Source: Actinoplanes liguriensis
GTDB lineage: Bacteria; Actinomycetota; Actinomycetes; Mycobacteriales; Micromonosporaceae
NCBI GenBank assembly: GCA_000715855.1
Contig: KL571327.1
Location: 21,661-29,135 of the forward strand
Direction: 5' to 3'
Length of the DNA: 7,475 nt
The notes under the pieces are model-generated. The model was not told the origin of the DNA, searched no databases, and saw nothing but the letters and a program-made list of their open reading frames with translations. Shown here piece after piece: positions 7,002 to 7,475 of this stretch (the first letter of the stretch is position 1; every line of letters starts with the position of its first letter). A program made the position numbers and the translations under genes.

Positions 7002-7475
7002 CAGTAGGTCCTCTCTCGGGTCGCCAGGCTCTGTCCGGCCCGGAGGCGCTCCAGGAACAGGACCACGGTGGCGGCGGCGGTGCGGTGGGTCTGGTCGTTG
7101 AGCACGTCGTGCGGGGCGCCGGTGATGCTGACCAGCTCGGCGCGGGGCACAGCGGCGTACCACCCGCGGATGTCGTCGAGAGGGCTGATCGGGTCCCGCG
7201 CACCGTGCAGGCCGAGGACCGGGACGGTGATCTCGCCGGGGACGTCCGGGTCGAACCAGTCGGCGGGCAGATCGGTGAAGAGCGCGCCGCGGCGGACGCC
7301 GGCCTCGCTGATCCGGCCGCGGTGCGTCGGGCAGGAGCTGCGGGCGTCCAGTTCGGCGTCCCAGTCGCGGGCCGCCGCGGCCCGCGGTGCGGCCGGCAGG
7401 CCGGCCAGGATCAGGGCCGAGGCCTTCGGCAGGCGGCGGCTCGCGGCGAGATGCGCGGCGTGCGCGGCGCCGGCG
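7001..7475 (-). CDS. Alpha/beta hydrolase, C-terminal part (5' end outside window)
   Basis: The last 157 residues of an alpha/beta-hydrolase-fold protein are visible, in the third frame of the minus strand, which is open to the right edge. The fragment starts with AGAAHAAHLAASRRLP, as expected just after the nucleophile elbow; the Ser codon would then be the one cut by the edge, whose last base is C, compatible with Ser. A cap-like stretch follows (about 31-80), then strand VPVLGLHGARDPI (85-96) with Asp94 as the likely catalytic acid (codon 7193-7195). GAPHDVLND (119-127) carries His122 as the likely catalytic base (codon 7109-7111). A final helix ends in LERLR. The stop TGA (7001-7003) shares its A with the LLM start. 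The fold is well supported but the substrate is not; an esterase, lactonase or C-C hydrolase are all possible. The context suggests that it cleaves the imported compound or an oxidised product. Confidence 0.85.
   Translation of the reverse strand, partial: AGAAHAAHLAASRRLPKASALILAGLPAAPRAAAARDWDAELDARSSCPTHRGRISEAGVRRGALFTDLPADWFDPDVPGEITVPVLGLHGARDPISPLDDIRGWYAAVPRAELVSITGAPHDVLNDQTHRTAAATVVLFLERLRAGQSLATRERTY
7009..7016 (-). promoter_or_regulatory. Ribosome binding site of the LLM monooxygenase gene
   Basis: The mRNA reads AGAGAGGA 7 nt before the ATG at 7001, inside the last codons of the hydrolase (TRERTY). It fixes the LLM start at 7001 instead of the longer open frame that continues upstream. 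Confidence 0.75.

Larger units (their letters stand above)
1..7475 (-). other. Single uptake-and-oxidation operon fragment: hydrolase, LLM, ACAD-like, SBP, permease, permease, dual ATPase
   Basis: Seven same-strand genes follow each other with overlaps of 1 nt (TGATG at 6999-7003), 4 nt (ATGA at 5808-5811), 4 nt (GTGA at 4672-4675), a 13-nt gap (3046-3058), 4 nt (ATGA at 2089-2092) and 4 nt (ATGA at 1235-1238). No terminator-like hairpin with a T-run occurs at any junction. Co-transcription and translational coupling are inferred from this packing. The promoter and any regulator must lie to the right of 7475, and the end of the operon to the left of 1. Confidence 0.88.

Noticed and set aside
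5862..7007. Plus-strand open frame (381 codons) opposite the LLM gene
   Set aside because: The product has no recognisable domain and is a composition shadow of the LLM gene on the other strand.
7391..7406. Perfect GC inverted repeat GGCCGGC-AG-GCCGGCC
   Set aside because: It lies inside hydrolase codons for LAGLPAA, has a loop too short for the full stem and no T-run, so it is likely a chance result of GC-rich codons rather than a terminator or operator.

Overview
The window is very GC-rich coding DNA with almost no non-coding bases. G or C dominates third codon positions, and several genes have strong GGAGG-type ribosome binding sites. This fits a high-GC actinomycete (Actinomycetota); the genus cannot be fixed from the sequence. 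All seven genes lie on the minus strand and form one tightly packed operon fragment, open at both ends. Transcription runs from right (7475) to left (1).

In transcription order the genes are: (1) the 3' part of an alpha/beta hydrolase (7001-7475, 5' end outside the window); (2) an SsuD-like LLM-class flavin-dependent monooxygenase (5808-7001); (3) an acyl-CoA-dehydrogenase-fold flavoprotein that lacks the usual catalytic glutamate and so looks more like an SfnB/DszC-type oxygenase than a beta-oxidation enzyme (4672-5811); (4) a lipoprotein solute-binding protein of the peptide/nickel family (3059-4675); (5) a DppB-type permease (2089-3045); (6) a DppC-type permease (1235-2092); (7) a fused double ABC ATPase of the DppD-DppF type, cut by the left edge (1-1238).

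Five of the six junctions are stop/start overlaps (TGATG, ATGA, GTGA, ATGA, ATGA). The only gap is 13 nt, directly after the binding protein. There is no promoter, terminator or stretch longer than 13 nt outside a gene, so the promoter must lie upstream of 7475.

The simplest reading is an uptake-and-degradation unit. The lipoprotein and its importer would bring in a small organic molecule. Two different flavin-dependent enzymes would oxidise it in the cytoplasm, and the hydrolase would cleave the substrate or an oxidised intermediate. Pairing an SsuD-like LLM monooxygenase with an SfnB-like protein is typical of organosulfur scavenging. However, the LLM enzyme has replaced several residues that I recall as active-site residues in SsuD, and the transporter is a peptide-type importer rather than SsuABC. 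The substrate is therefore unknown and may not be a sulfonate. No flavin reductase, regulator, RNA gene, mobile element or CRISPR array is visible.
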